From assembly GCA_016716435.1 (NCBI GenBank), contig JADJWI010000003.1:248001-312000 (forward strand): a stretch of 64,000 nucleotides of DNA, given 5' to 3'. Source of the stretch: Acidobacteriota bacterium (lineage in GTDB: Bacteria > Acidobacteriota > Blastocatellia > Pyrinomonadales > Pyrinomonadaceae). This document shows, one piece after another, positions 33,379-42,223 of the stretch. The notes under the pieces were generated by a model. It saw only the letters and a program-made list of their open reading frames with translations. It was not told the origin of the DNA and ran no database searches. Position 1 is the first letter of the stretch. Every line of letters begins with the position of its first letter. The position numbers were made by a program, and so were the translations under genes.

Positions 33379-34020
33379 ATGTTCACCGGATTGATCGAAG
33401 AGCTTGGCCGCGTCCGCACGGTCGGAGCCCGCGGCGAGAACGCCCGAATCGTCATTGAAACAAAGCATGTGGTCGAAGGCACCGCCTCGGGTGATTCGAT
33501 CGCCGTCAATGGCGTTTGCCTGACGGCGCTTGATATCGGCAAGAATTCCTTCGCCGCCGATGTTTCCCGCGAAACGCTCGTTCGCTCGACGCTCGGCGGC
33601 CTCGCACCGGGCTCGGCGGTCAATCTTGAGCGAGCCGTAACGCCTTCAACGCGGCTCGGCGGGCACATTGTTCAGGGCCACGTCGATTCCCGCGGGCAGT
33701 TTCTCGGCGCTGAGAAGATCGGCGATTTCTGGACCGTGCGGATCGGCTTCCCGCCTGAAATGGCCCGCTATCTGGTTTTCAAGGGCTCGGTCGCGTTAGA
33801 GGGCATCAGCCTGACCGTCGCCTCGCTCGCCGACGCTCATTTCGAGATCGCCGTTATCCCAAAAACTTGGGAGCTCACCAATCTCTCGTCGCTCAAACCC
33901 GGTGACCCGGTAAATCTCGAAGCCGACGTCATCGCAAAATACGTCGAGCGGATGATACAAGCGCGTATGCCCGATTCGCGTATTACTATGGAGACGCTCG
34001 AAAAGGCCGGCTTTGTTTAG
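33379..34020 (+). CDS. ribE: Riboflavin synthase alpha chain
   Basis: 213 residues with two lumazine-binding repeats: 'MFTGLIEELGRV ... VNGVCLTALDIGKNSFAADVSRETLVRSTLG' and, from about 100, 'GGHIVQGHVDSRGQF ... VALEGISLTVASLADAHFEIAVIPKTWELTNLSSLKPGDPVNLEADVIAKYVERM'. It turns two 6,7-dimethyl-8-ribityllumazine into riboflavin. No other rib genes are here. The membrane gene after it (24 bp) is likely in the same transcript. Confidence 0.96.
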   Translation: MFTGLIEELGRVRTVGARGENARIVIETKHVVEGTASGDSIAVNGVCLTALDIGKNSFAADVSRETLVRSTLGGLAPGSAVNLERAVTPSTRLGGHIVQGHVDSRGQFLGAEKIGDFWTVRIGFPPEMARYLVFKGSVALEGISLTVASLADAHFEIAVIPKTWELTNLSSLKPGDPVNLEADVIAKYVERMIQARMPDSRITMETLEKAGFV

Positions 34021-34044
34021 CCCGCCGCGGCGGCTCGGAGCGTT

Positions 34045-34413
34045 ATGAGATTCGCCCGATATACATTCGCCATCGCCGGCATCTATGGCATCATCGCCCT
34101 TGTCCCGCAATATTTTCTCGAGAAGCAGATCGGCATCGATAGCCCGCCGGCGATAACGCACCCGGAGTATTTCTATGGCTTCATCGGCGTGGCTCTAGCG
34201 TTTCAGGTCGTTTTCTTGATCATCGCGCGCGACCCCGTCCGTTTTCGCCCGATAATGCCGGCGGCGGCGCTTGAAAAGATAGCATTCGTCATTCCGACCT
34301 TCTATCTTTATTTCAATGGCCGTGCTCCCTTGCAAATAACCGCCGGAGCCGCCATCGACCTCTTGCTCGCCGTTCTTTTCACCATCGCTTTTATCCGCAC
34401 CCAGAGACAATAA
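34045..34413 (+). CDS. Small integral membrane protein (4 helices)
   Basis: 122 residues with four hydrophobic segments (about 5-24, 45-63, 72-90, 96-117) and short charged loops. Not assigned to a family. It follows ribE closely and ends at a terminator shared with the pil operon. Confidence 0.75.
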   Translation: MRFARYTFAIAGIYGIIALVPQYFLEKQIGIDSPPAITHPEYFYGFIGVALAFQVVFLIIARDPVRFRPIMPAAALEKIAFVIPTFYLYFNGRAPLQITAGAAIDLLLAVLFTIAFIRTQRQ

Positions 34414-34445
34414 AAAAGACGGCACCCGAAGATGCCGCCTTTTGT
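34412..34445. terminator. Bidirectional terminator between convergent genes
   Basis: CGGCA and TGCCG form the stem around CCCGAAGA, with A6 on the left and TTTTGTTTT on the right, so both strands get a T-run. It serves the ribE-side genes and pilC. Confidence 0.75.
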
Positions 34446-34463
34446 TTTATGCCTAGTAACTTC

Positions 34464-35696
34464 TTACTTCGGCCCGCCGGCGAGTTTGCCGATGAGGGTG
34501 AAGAGCGGAAGGTACATCGAAATGACGATACCGCCGATGGTGACGCCGAGGAAGGCGATGAGCACGGGCTCGATCATTGCCAAGAGGTCGGCGATGGCCG
34601 AATCGACCTCTTCTTCATAGAAGTCGGCGATCTTTCCGAGCATCGCATCGAGTGCGCCGGTCTGTTCACCGACTCCGATCATTTGACCGACCATGTGCGG
34701 AAAGACTTTTGTCGCCTTGAGCGGGTCAACGAAGTTCTCACCGCGCTCAACGCCGGCCCGGACCTTAAGGATCGCATCCTCAATGACGACGTTGCCGGCC
34801 GTCTTCGATGTGATATCGAGCGACTGGAGAATCGGAACGCCCGAAGAAAGAAGCGTCGAAAGAATACGCGAAAATCGGGCGACCGCTACCTTACGGAGCA
34901 ACGGGCCAAAAATCGGGGTTTTGAGCAAAAGTGAATCGATATGCCAGCGTCCCTTTTCGGTCTTGTAATAAGCACGGGTACCTATCGCCGCAGCTATCAG
35001 AAAGGCTAGTGTTGCGAGCCCGCCCCATCCAGCGAGAAATCCGCTTAAGGCCATTACGATCCGCGTCGGCAGCGGAAGCAGCTCGCCCGGACCTAGCAGG
35101 CCGATAAAGATCTGTTCGAACTGCGGGATCACCACGATCAGAATCACGGCAATTGCCGCAATGGCAACAAGGATGACGGCCGCCGGATAGATCGACGCCG
35201 AGATGATGCTTCGCTTGAGCTTGACTACCTTTTCAATAAGGGTAGCTAGCCGCTGAAGGATCAGGTCAAGCACACCGCCCGTTTCGCCAGCCTCGACCAT
35301 GTGCGTGTAGAGCCCATCGAATACCTTCGGGTGCCTTTGAAGCGCTGAGTGAAGCGTCGATCCCTCCTCAACATTCTGCCTGACTTGGCGAAGCACTTCC
35401 TTGAAGAAAGGGTTTGGCTGCTGCTCAGCTAAAATGTCAAGACACTGAACAAGCGGCAGTCCCGCATCGATCATTACCGAGAACTGGCGGGTAAAGACCG
35501 CGAGTTCCTTAGCATTGACCTTTTTACGCGTCCCCAGCTTTGGGATCGAGATGACCCGGCCTTTCTCATTCGCCTGTGTCATTACGATCTGTTCGCGGCG
35601 GAGCAGGCTGCGGAGTTCGTCCGCGTTTGCCGCTTCGCGTTCGCCTGCGACCAATTCGTTCAAGCGGTTTCTTCCTTTATATGCAAATGTTGGCAT
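34464..35696 (-). CDS. pilC: Type IV pilus inner-membrane platform protein PilC
   Basis: 410 residues. Two T2SSF domains (about 75-195 and 275-400) with 'FTRQFSVMIDAGLPLVQCLDILAEQQ' and 'RFSRILSTLLSSGVPILQSLDI', three membrane spans, and 'PTFAYKGRNRLNELVAGE' at the start. It links the PilB/PilT motors with pilus assembly. Last gene of the pil operon, 38 bp after pilT. Confidence 0.95.
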   Translation of the reverse strand: MPTFAYKGRNRLNELVAGEREAANADELRSLLRREQIVMTQANEKGRVISIPKLGTRKKVNAKELAVFTRQFSVMIDAGLPLVQCLDILAEQQPNPFFKEVLRQVRQNVEEGSTLHSALQRHPKVFDGLYTHMVEAGETGGVLDLILQRLATLIEKVVKLKRSIISASIYPAAVILVAIAAIAVILIVVIPQFEQIFIGLLGPGELLPLPTRIVMALSGFLAGWGGLATLAFLIAAAIGTRAYYKTEKGRWHIDSLLLKTPIFGPLLRKVAVARFSRILSTLLSSGVPILQSLDITSKTAGNVVIEDAILKVRAGVERGENFVDPLKATKVFPHMVGQMIGVGEQTGALDAMLGKIADFYEEEVDSAIADLLAMIEPVLIAFLGVTIGGIVISMYLPLFTLIGKLAGGPK

Positions 35697-35734
35697 CTCG
35701 TTTTCTACACTCCTTTGGTTTCAAATCCCCTTGG

Positions 35735-36949
35735 TTATCTGGCGGGCGGGCGTTGTCCGATCGGGCGGCCCTGTGCATAAGGGCTCGCGTGGCCGCCTGC
35801 CGGCATTCCCGGCTTTGCCCCGCCGCCTCCGTAAGACTGATTTAAGCCCGATCCGCGTTCGAGTAGTTCCTTCAGCTCATCGGCGTTCGAGGTCCTCTGC
35901 ATCGCGGCATCGATCGTGATCAGCTTTTTATGCACGAGCGTCGCTAGCGACTGGTTAAAGGTCTGCATTCCGAACTTGTCCTGGCCGGTCTGCATCATCG
36001 AATAGATCTGGTGGATCTTGTCTTCGCGGACGAGATTCCTGATGGCCGAGTTGGGCACAAGTATCTCAAGCGCCATGCAGCGGCCATCGCCTGTGGCTTT
36101 CGGCAACAGTGCTTGACACATGATGCCTTCCAGCACGAGCGAAAGCTGAGTACGAACCTGCGCCTGCTGTGACGCCGGAAAGACGTCGATGATTCGGTTG
36201 ATGGTCGAATAGGCTGAGTTAGTGTGCAGCGTTGCAAATGTCAAGTGTCCCGTTTCCGCGATTCGAAGAGCCATTTCGATGGTCTCAAGGTCACGCATTT
36301 CGCCGACGAGTACGATGTCCGGGTCCTGGCGAAGCGCTGTTCTCAGAGCCGCTCCAAACGAGTGTGTATCGGCCGCGACCTCACGCTGATTGACCACACA
36401 GCTCTTGTGGTTGTGCAGAAATTCGATAGGGTCTTCGATGGTGAGGATGTGTTCGTGGCGTTCGCTGTTGATCTTGTCGATCATCGCGGCAAGCGTCGTC
36501 GATTTACCCGAACCGGTCGGGCCGGTAACGAGGATCAGTCCGCGGGGCTTGTTGCAAAGGTCAGAAACAATTGGAGGAAGGCCGAGGTCTGAAAATGTCT
36601 TTATCTCGTAGGGGATCGCACGAAAGACCGCGCCGACCGCTCCTTTCTGGTTGAAGAGGTTGGCACGAAACCGCGACATCCCTTTCAATCCGAACGAGAA
36701 GTCGAGTTCGAGATTCTCTTCAAAGCGGTGCTTCTGGGCGTCCGTCAGGACCGAATAGGCAAGCCGTTTAGTATCCGCCGGCGTCATCGGAGGAAATCCG
36801 TCGAGCGCCCGAAGATGGCCGTGGACGCGGACTTGCGGTGCGGAGTTGGTCGTCAGGTGAAGGTCAGACCCGCCGAGGTCGGTCATTCGCTTGAGCAACT
36901 CCGGAAGCGTTATCTGCGAGGCAATGTTGTCTGTGGTTTCGATACTCAT
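35735..36949 (-). CDS. pilT: Twitching motility retraction ATPase PilT
   Basis: 404 residues. Walker A GPTGSGKST, Asp box 'ILTIEDPIEF', Walker B 'DIVLVGEMRD', His box 'TFATLHTN' and the retraction motif 'AIRNLVRE' identify PilT rather than PilB. An N-terminal PAS-like domain precedes. The C-terminus is a Gly/Pro/Ala-rich, probably disordered tail (about 365-404), longer than usual. Start at 36949 chosen for alignment with PilT N-termini. Confidence 0.95.
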   Translation of the reverse strand: MSIETTDNIASQITLPELLKRMTDLGGSDLHLTTNSAPQVRVHGHLRALDGFPPMTPADTKRLAYSVLTDAQKHRFEENLELDFSFGLKGMSRFRANLFNQKGAVGAVFRAIPYEIKTFSDLGLPPIVSDLCNKPRGLILVTGPTGSGKSTTLAAMIDKINSERHEHILTIEDPIEFLHNHKSCVVNQREVAADTHSFGAALRTALRQDPDIVLVGEMRDLETIEMALRIAETGHLTFATLHTNSAYSTINRIIDVFPASQQAQVRTQLSLVLEGIMCQALLPKATGDGRCMALEILVPNSAIRNLVREDKIHQIYSMMQTGQDKFGMQTFNQSLATLVHKKLITIDAAMQRTSNADELKELLERGSGLNQSYGGGGAKPGMPAGGHASPYAQGRPIGQRPPAR

Positions 36950-37026
36950 GGTTCTTTGGGTGCGGGTGGATCGGGCAGCCGTGAGGTATGGCGGCTCACG
37001 GCTCCCGATCAAGGTTTGGAGGGTTG

Positions 37027-37845
37027 TTAATCGCGAACTGCGGCCTGTTGCGTGCGGCCTGCGCCGCCGCGGAGTGACTGGATCACCTTTTCTGATTCCT
37101 CAGCAAGGCGTTCGGCCGAATCGGTCGCCGAGTTGGTCGCAACGCTATAAACGCGTCCGCCGGCTTCGGTGAAATAGAAGAGGCGTGAATGAACGCGGCC
37201 ATCGCGGGCCTGTGACTGTGCGACGACAACATAGACAGTGTCGTTTCCGACCAGCTTCTGATAATCATTGACCACCCAGCCGTTCTCCTTGATCATCTTG
37301 TTGATGACGTCGCGGCGGAGTGCCGTTGTCGGAATACCGCCGACCGTCCGGTTGTTGACGCGGGTCGAAGTATCACCCGTTGCCGCACCGACCACTGAGA
37401 TCGAGGCCGAACCGACGTTCGAGCCACTGTTGCCGGCGACGTTGAACTTCAATTCGTTTGAGTCCGCACTACCGACCGACCAGTTCTTCGGAGCCGGAGC
37501 ACCCGAGGGAAGCACCGGTGCCGTGGTCTTCGCCTGCGGCTTGGCTGCTGCTACCGATCGCCGCTCCTGAGCAGCTTGTCTCGCCCGGGCGAGCCTTACC
37601 TGACGGAGCCGCAGTGCACGCCGACGCTGAGCAACCTGCCGCTTGCGGCGTTCCTGTGCACGATAAAGCTGCCACCAACGTTTTGAATACTTCTTGACAC
37701 CGCGCCAAGACCTTTTCGCTTTCTTCTTGTTCTTGTAGCGCTTGGTCTTGACCGACCCAGCCTCGGCATATTCCGTCGCCAGCGGGATCAATGTCCCTAG
37801 GCCAAGCAGCAAAGCTATTGAAACTACGATCGCACGAATTGCCAT
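37027..37845 (-). CDS. Unknown secreted basic protein in the pil operon
   Basis: 272 residues with a signal peptide (1-29, 'EYAEAG'). The first 100 mature residues are extremely Lys/Arg-rich ('KTKRYKNKKKAKRSWRG', 'RRKRQVAQRRRAL'), then an Ala/Pro spacer and a C-terminal domain (about 165-255) 'GGIPTTALRRDVINKMIKENGWVVNDYQKLVGNDTVYVVVAQSQ ... LFYFTEAGGRVYSVATNS'. It lies between pilB (14 bp) and pilT (77 bp), so a part in pilus function is likely. The basic stretch could bind peptidoglycan, lipid or DNA. No known family seen. Confidence 0.7.
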   Translation of the reverse strand: MAIRAIVVSIALLLGLGTLIPLATEYAEAGSVKTKRYKNKKKAKRSWRGVKKYSKRWWQLYRAQERRKRQVAQRRRALRLRQVRLARARQAAQERRSVAAAKPQAKTTAPVLPSGAPAPKNWSVGSADSNELKFNVAGNSGSNVGSASISVVGAATGDTSTRVNNRTVGGIPTTALRRDVINKMIKENGWVVNDYQKLVGNDTVYVVVAQSQARDGRVHSRLFYFTEAGGRVYSVATNSATDSAERLAEESEKVIQSLRGGAGRTQQAAVRD

Positions 37846-37859
37846 ACTTCCTCCTGTGG

Positions 37860-39692
37860 TTAAATCACTGTTTCCTTGACGACCTCATCGATCGTCGTGA
37901 TGCCTTCTCTGATCTTGCAAAGCCCTGATTCACGCAGTGTGATCATTCCGAGCTCGATCGCCTTTTTGCGTATCTCGATCGCACTGGCGCCGATGATTAT
38001 CAGCTCTCGAAGTTCGTCCGTGACCTCCATCACCTCATACAAACCGACCCGACCCTTGAAACCGGTGTTCAGACAGTTGTCGCATCCGCGGCCTTTGTAG
38101 AGTCGTAGGTCATCGACCTCACTTGGCGGAAAGCCGATCTCAATAAGCAGTTCTTTTGAAACCTCGATCTCTTCCTTGCAGTCCTTGCAGATCCGCCGGA
38201 TCAGCCTCTGTGCCTGAATTAGGTTGACAGAGGTCGCAACGAGGAAGGGCTCGATGCCCATATTGACGAGACGCGAAACGGTCGAGGGTGCATCGTTTGT
38301 GTGCAGCGTCGAGAGAACAAGGTGGCCCGTAAGAGCGGCCTTGATCGCGATCTCAGCCGTTTCAAAGTCACGAATTTCACCGACGAGCACGATGTTCGGG
38401 TCCTGACGCAGGAACGAGCGAAGGGCCGCTGCAAAGTTGAGCCCGATCTGTTCCTTCATCTGCACCTGGTTGATGCCTTCGAGGTTAAATTCAACCGGAT
38501 CCTCGGCCGTCATGATGTTCGTCTCAGATGTGTTCAGAGACTGCAGAGCCGAATAGAGTGTATTCGTTTTACCCGAACCGGTCGGCCCGGTGACGAGCAC
38601 CATTCCATATGGATTAGCGATCGCTCGTTTGAACTTAGCAAGGCTCTCTGGTTCAAAGCCTAGTCTCGCCATGTCAAGCATCAGCTTGTCTTTGTCCAAG
38701 AGGCGAAGCACGACCTTTTCTCCGAAGAGGGTCGGCAGGGTCGAGACGCGAAAATCCAACTCACGCGAGCGGTCATCGACCTTCACCTTGATCTTGATGC
38801 GGCCATCCTGCGGGAGTCGCTTTTCGGCGATGTCCAGCTTCGCCATGATCTTGAGCCGTGAGATGAGCGCATCGCGCATCTTCATCGGCGGTTGCATTAC
38901 GTCGTAAAGAACACCGTCAATGCGGAACCGGATGCGAAAAAGCTTTTCGTAGCTCTCAACGTGGATATCCGAGGCTCCGCGGCGAAGACTGTCAACAAGA
39001 AGTACGTTGACGAGCCGAACGACCGGCGCATCTTCGGAGGCACGAGCGAGATCGGCAAGATTTATCTCTTCATTGGTATCAACGACCTCAAGCTCCTCAC
39101 CATCACCGTGGAATTCAAAGTCGCCAAGCGATACGTCCAGGTCAGCATCGGAGATCCGCTCGCTGCTTTTACCTTTCTTGGCTGTCTTTGAACTACCGTT
39201 CTTGCCGTTGCGGCTTCCAGGTGTAAAGCTCTCGGCAAATGCGGCGTCGAAGACATCGATGTCCATCGTGCCGCTATAATATTTGCCGATCGACATCTGG
39301 ATCGAGGCCTCAGATGCGATCACCGGCTCGACGTTCAGCCCCGTCATGAACTTGATATCGTCCATGGCGAAGACGTTCGTCGGGTCGGCCATCGCGAGCG
39401 TTAGCGTCGCCCCAACCTTTGAGATCGGCAGAACTGTGTATTTGAGAGCGACCTCCTGCGAGATGAGTTTGATAACGTCCGTCTCGATATGAAAGAGATC
39501 GAGATTGATGGAGGGCACGCCGTATTGGCGTGAAAGTACGGCCGTTATTACGTCATCGGAGATCATCCCGAGCTTGACTAGGCTGGACCCCAAGCGGCCG
39601 CCGTTGGTGCGCTGATAGTCGAGCGCTTCGCGGAGCTGCTGAGGCGTCAAGAGGTTCTCGCGGACAAGGATTTCCCCAAGTTTAGCTGACAT
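37860..39692 (-). CDS. pilB: Type IV pilus extension ATPase PilB
   Basis: 610 residues. GspE N-terminal domain (about 40-150), an acidic/basic linker, then the motor with Walker A GPTGSGKT (about 367), 'IMTAEDPVEF', 'NIVLVGEIRDFETAEIA', 'VLSTLHTNDA' and the zinc-binding CxxC pairs 'CKDCKEE' and 'CDNCLNTG'. It powers pilin assembly and heads the operon behind a strong promoter. Confidence 0.96.
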   Translation of the reverse strand: MSAKLGEILVRENLLTPQQLREALDYQRTNGGRLGSSLVKLGMISDDVITAVLSRQYGVPSINLDLFHIETDVIKLISQEVALKYTVLPISKVGATLTLAMADPTNVFAMDDIKFMTGLNVEPVIASEASIQMSIGKYYSGTMDIDVFDAAFAESFTPGSRNGKNGSSKTAKKGKSSERISDADLDVSLGDFEFHGDGEELEVVDTNEEINLADLARASEDAPVVRLVNVLLVDSLRRGASDIHVESYEKLFRIRFRIDGVLYDVMQPPMKMRDALISRLKIMAKLDIAEKRLPQDGRIKIKVKVDDRSRELDFRVSTLPTLFGEKVVLRLLDKDKLMLDMARLGFEPESLAKFKRAIANPYGMVLVTGPTGSGKTNTLYSALQSLNTSETNIMTAEDPVEFNLEGINQVQMKEQIGLNFAAALRSFLRQDPNIVLVGEIRDFETAEIAIKAALTGHLVLSTLHTNDAPSTVSRLVNMGIEPFLVATSVNLIQAQRLIRRICKDCKEEIEVSKELLIEIGFPPSEVDDLRLYKGRGCDNCLNTGFKGRVGLYEVMEVTDELRELIIIGASAIEIRKKAIELGMITLRESGLCKIREGITTIDEVVKETVI

Positions 39693-39781
39693 TTATTTGC
39701 GTCGGGTACCTGAAAAAGGGAACCGGATCAAGGGTAGAAGTGAAGAGTCTTTCTTTGACCAATTCAAATGAAGAGACGGCG

Positions 39782-39808
39782 TTACAACAGTGGTAAACAC
39801 CGTTGTAA
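39782..39808. promoter_or_regulatory. Inverted repeat at the pilB transcription start
   Basis: TTACAAC (39782-39788) and GTTGTAA (39802-39808) flank an inner GGT/ACC pair. It overlaps the expected +1 just downstream of the pilB -10 box, a normal place for a repressor site; as RNA it could fold at the 5' end of the message. Confidence 0.5.
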
Positions 39809-39812
39809 AATG

Positions 39813-39841
39813 ATAATACGCATTTATTCTGACCGTGTCAA
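39813..39841 (-). promoter_or_regulatory. Sigma-70 promoter of the pil operon
   Basis: On the minus strand TTGACA (39841-39836), a 17-bp spacer and TATTAT (39818-39813), about 120 bases before the pilB start. A further 6-bp inverted repeat (TTTGAC/GTCAAA, 39850-39870) lies upstream. Confidence 0.8.
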
Positions 39842-39887
39842 GGCACTTTTTTGACACAAAACAGGTCAAATTGAAATGTGGCGTTCT

Positions 39888-40844
39888 TTATTGCTGGCGC
39901 TCGAGCTGTTCAATGAAGGAGCGGACAGCCGTCGCCTCAACGCTATCGGGAAAGATCTGAAGAAATTTTCGGTAAAGCGCGATGGCCTCGTCGGCCTTGC
40001 CCTGCCGCTCGAGAAGGCGGCCAAGATATTGGAGAACGACCTTTGCATCCGGAGCTCCGGCAAGCTGCTCGGCCGCCATTCGCAAGTTCTTCTCTGCAAG
40101 TGTGTAGAATTCGAGGGTCGCCGCCAGCGTATCTTCCTCACGCGGAGTTTCGCCGCGGTCGGCGTAGAGCATTCCGAGCCCCGTCAGAGCTTCGGGCTGA
40201 AAACCTTTGCCTTCGATGATCGAGCGCTTGAACGCGGCCTCCGCTCTTGCAAAGTCGCCTTCCTCGCGATAGATCCGTCCGGCGATCGCCGAGATCTCCG
40301 GATTCGACGGCTCAAGCTTGCGTGCCGCGGCGAGCGATCGCTCGGCCTCAAAAGGATCGATGATCTCGATCAGCATCCGGGCACGGGCAAGATGAGCCTC
40401 AGTGAAAGTCGGTCGAAGTTCGATCGCTTTTTCATACAGCTTTATCGCCTCGCGGCGGTCGATCAGCGACTGCCGTTCGGCATCCTGAAATGCGAGTTCG
40501 GCGGCATCTTCAGTCGGCTTGAGAACTACATTTACGGTTCGCGACGTTCCGGCCTTCACCACGGCCGGTGCAAATCCCGCTGCCCTCGCACGCACCTCGA
40601 TCGGCGGCTTGGGCGGAAGCTTGATCGTAAGCTCGCCATTCTCGCCGGCCGTCCCGAAATAGATATTGTTGAGCCAGATCTTCGCACCCGGTTCGGTTTT
40701 GACCGTCAAAGCCGCCGTTGGAGCCGAAGCGGTTCGCTGGGCGAAGCCGATGCCCGCAAACGCGCACGCGATCAGCCCGAGAGCGAGAAGCCGCGCCGCT
40801 CCCGCCAAGATGGATATGCTACTTTTCAGGTTCGGTAACCGCAT
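39888..40844 (-). CDS. Secreted PEGA/TPR protein
   Basis: 318 residues. A signal-like hydrophobic segment (about 12-36, ending 'GFAQ') precedes a PEGA-like domain (about 45-110, 'TVKTEPGAKIWLNNIYFGTAGENGELTIKLPPKP') and then TPR repeats (about 115-310) such as 'AIKLYEKAIELRPTFTEAHLARARML' and 'AIALYRKFLQIFPDSVEATAVRSFI'. It probably scaffolds envelope complexes. It overlaps the DUF389 gene by 26 bases, so translation is likely coupled; a TTG six codons upstream is an alternative start. Confidence 0.85.
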   Translation of the reverse strand: MRLPNLKSSISILAGAARLLALGLIACAFAGIGFAQRTASAPTAALTVKTEPGAKIWLNNIYFGTAGENGELTIKLPPKPPIEVRARAAGFAPAVVKAGTSRTVNVVLKPTEDAAELAFQDAERQSLIDRREAIKLYEKAIELRPTFTEAHLARARMLIEIIDPFEAERSLAAARKLEPSNPEISAIAGRIYREEGDFARAEAAFKRSIIEGKGFQPEALTGLGMLYADRGETPREEDTLAATLEFYTLAEKNLRMAAEQLAGAPDAKVVLQYLGRLLERQGKADEAIALYRKFLQIFPDSVEATAVRSFIEQLERQQ

Positions 40845-42207
40845 TCTCCTGCTTCTCTTCAACCGCCGAAAGCCCCCGCTTTGGCCAACGTTCCGTAAGT
40901 GTCCGGGTGATCGAACGCAGGTCGCGGACGCGCTCGGCCTCGGCAGCCTCGGGCCGAAACTTCACCGAGAGCACCGTCTTTTCAGTTGATGCCTCAGCTT
41001 CCTCCGAGGTTGTCGGCGGCCGCCACAGCGCGGTCTCAACTGTCGAGTATCTGTCGGTGACCTCCATCGCAAACGCCTCGAGCGGGTCCGTCTTTTTCGT
41101 CAGGTCAGCAAGTGCATTCCGAAGCTCTTCGAGCTCTTTGGAGCGGTTCTGGTCAACCTCACTAAGCGCTCGCAGGCCATCGACAAGGCTTGCTTCAAAT
41201 TCGCCGGTAATATTCTTGAATTCCGAAGGTGACACGTTCATCTTATAGATCTTCAGATCTAAAGCTGAGAGTCCGAATTCATTCTTGACTTGCCGGAGCC
41301 GCTGCTCTTCTGCGATCGATATTGGAGCACCGAACGTGTAGATCTTCAGCAGCGTGCGGCCATCCTCGTTTACGATCGACCAGCGGAAAGCCTGCCGGTC
41401 GTCCTTTCGAAACTCTGCGGTGATCAGGTTTCGAATACCCCGCTCGACCCTCAGACGATCTAAGACGCCCCACATTATCAATGCACTTGGGATCGAGACA
41501 ATTACGGCAAAGGCGATGACGGATTGTCGAACGCGCGCTCCGTGTTCTTCGTCGAGTTTGGCTTTTTTCGGAAATTTCAGCCATAGGGCAAGCAGGTATG
41601 TTGCGAGCGAAATAAAGAACGCATTAATAAAGAAGAGATAGAAGGCACCGAGAAAGGTGGTCCAATCTCCGGTCGCCAGCCCGAACCCGGCCGTGCATAC
41701 CGGCGGCATCAATGCGGTTGCGATAGCGACGCCGGGAATGGCATTTGTCTTTCGCTTACGTGAGCCAGCAACGACCCCCGCCACTCCGCCGAAAAAGGCC
41801 ACCCCGATGTCCAAAATGGTCGGTGTTGTCCGTGCGCTTAATTCGGACGTTATTTCTGCGAACGGCGAGATGAGAAAGTAGAGCAGGCTGGTCAAAAGCG
41901 AGACAAATGTCGCGATTCCAAGACTTCCGAGCGAGGTCTTCAGTAACTGCCTGTCGAGCGTTGCAACACCGAGGCCGACGCCGAGGATCGGCGACATAAG
42001 CGGCGAGATCAGCATTGCGCCGATGATAACGGCGGTCGAGTTTAGATCAAGGCCGATCGAGGCCAGCAGTGCCGAGCAGACAAGCAACCAGGTGTTTGCC
42101 CCACGAAGCCTTACATTCTCGCAGATCTCCTCGATCGTGCCTTCGACGTCTGTCCCGCCGCGGATCGAGAGCAGAAAGCGCAGATAGCGGAACCACCGTG
42201 TCAGCAT
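40819..42207 (-). CDS. DUF389 membrane protein
   Basis: 462 residues. Six or so helices in the N-terminal half with 'GANTWLLVCSALLASIGLDLNSTAVIIGAMLISPLMSPILGVGLGVATLD' and 'NAIPGVAIATALMPPVCTAGFGLATGDW', the DUF389/TIGR00341 signature. The C-terminal 200 residues are a long soluble domain with coiled coil ('LEELRNALADLTKK') not found in all members. Transport or sensing role unknown. The start at 42207 has AAGGA seven bases upstream; longer frames overlap the antiporter gene. Confidence 0.9.
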   Translation of the reverse strand: MLTRWFRYLRFLLSIRGGTDVEGTIEEICENVRLRGANTWLLVCSALLASIGLDLNSTAVIIGAMLISPLMSPILGVGLGVATLDRQLLKTSLGSLGIATFVSLLTSLLYFLISPFAEITSELSARTTPTILDIGVAFFGGVAGVVAGSRKRKTNAIPGVAIATALMPPVCTAGFGLATGDWTTFLGAFYLFFINAFFISLATYLLALWLKFPKKAKLDEEHGARVRQSVIAFAVIVSIPSALIMWGVLDRLRVERGIRNLITAEFRKDDRQAFRWSIVNEDGRTLLKIYTFGAPISIAEEQRLRQVKNEFGLSALDLKIYKMNVSPSEFKNITGEFEASLVDGLRALSEVDQNRSKELEELRNALADLTKKTDPLEAFAMEVTDRYSTVETALWRPPTTSEEAEASTEKTVLSVKFRPEAAEAERVRDLRSITRTLTERWPKRGLSAVEEKQENAVTEPEK

Positions 42208-42223
42208 CCCCGGTTCCTTCCTC

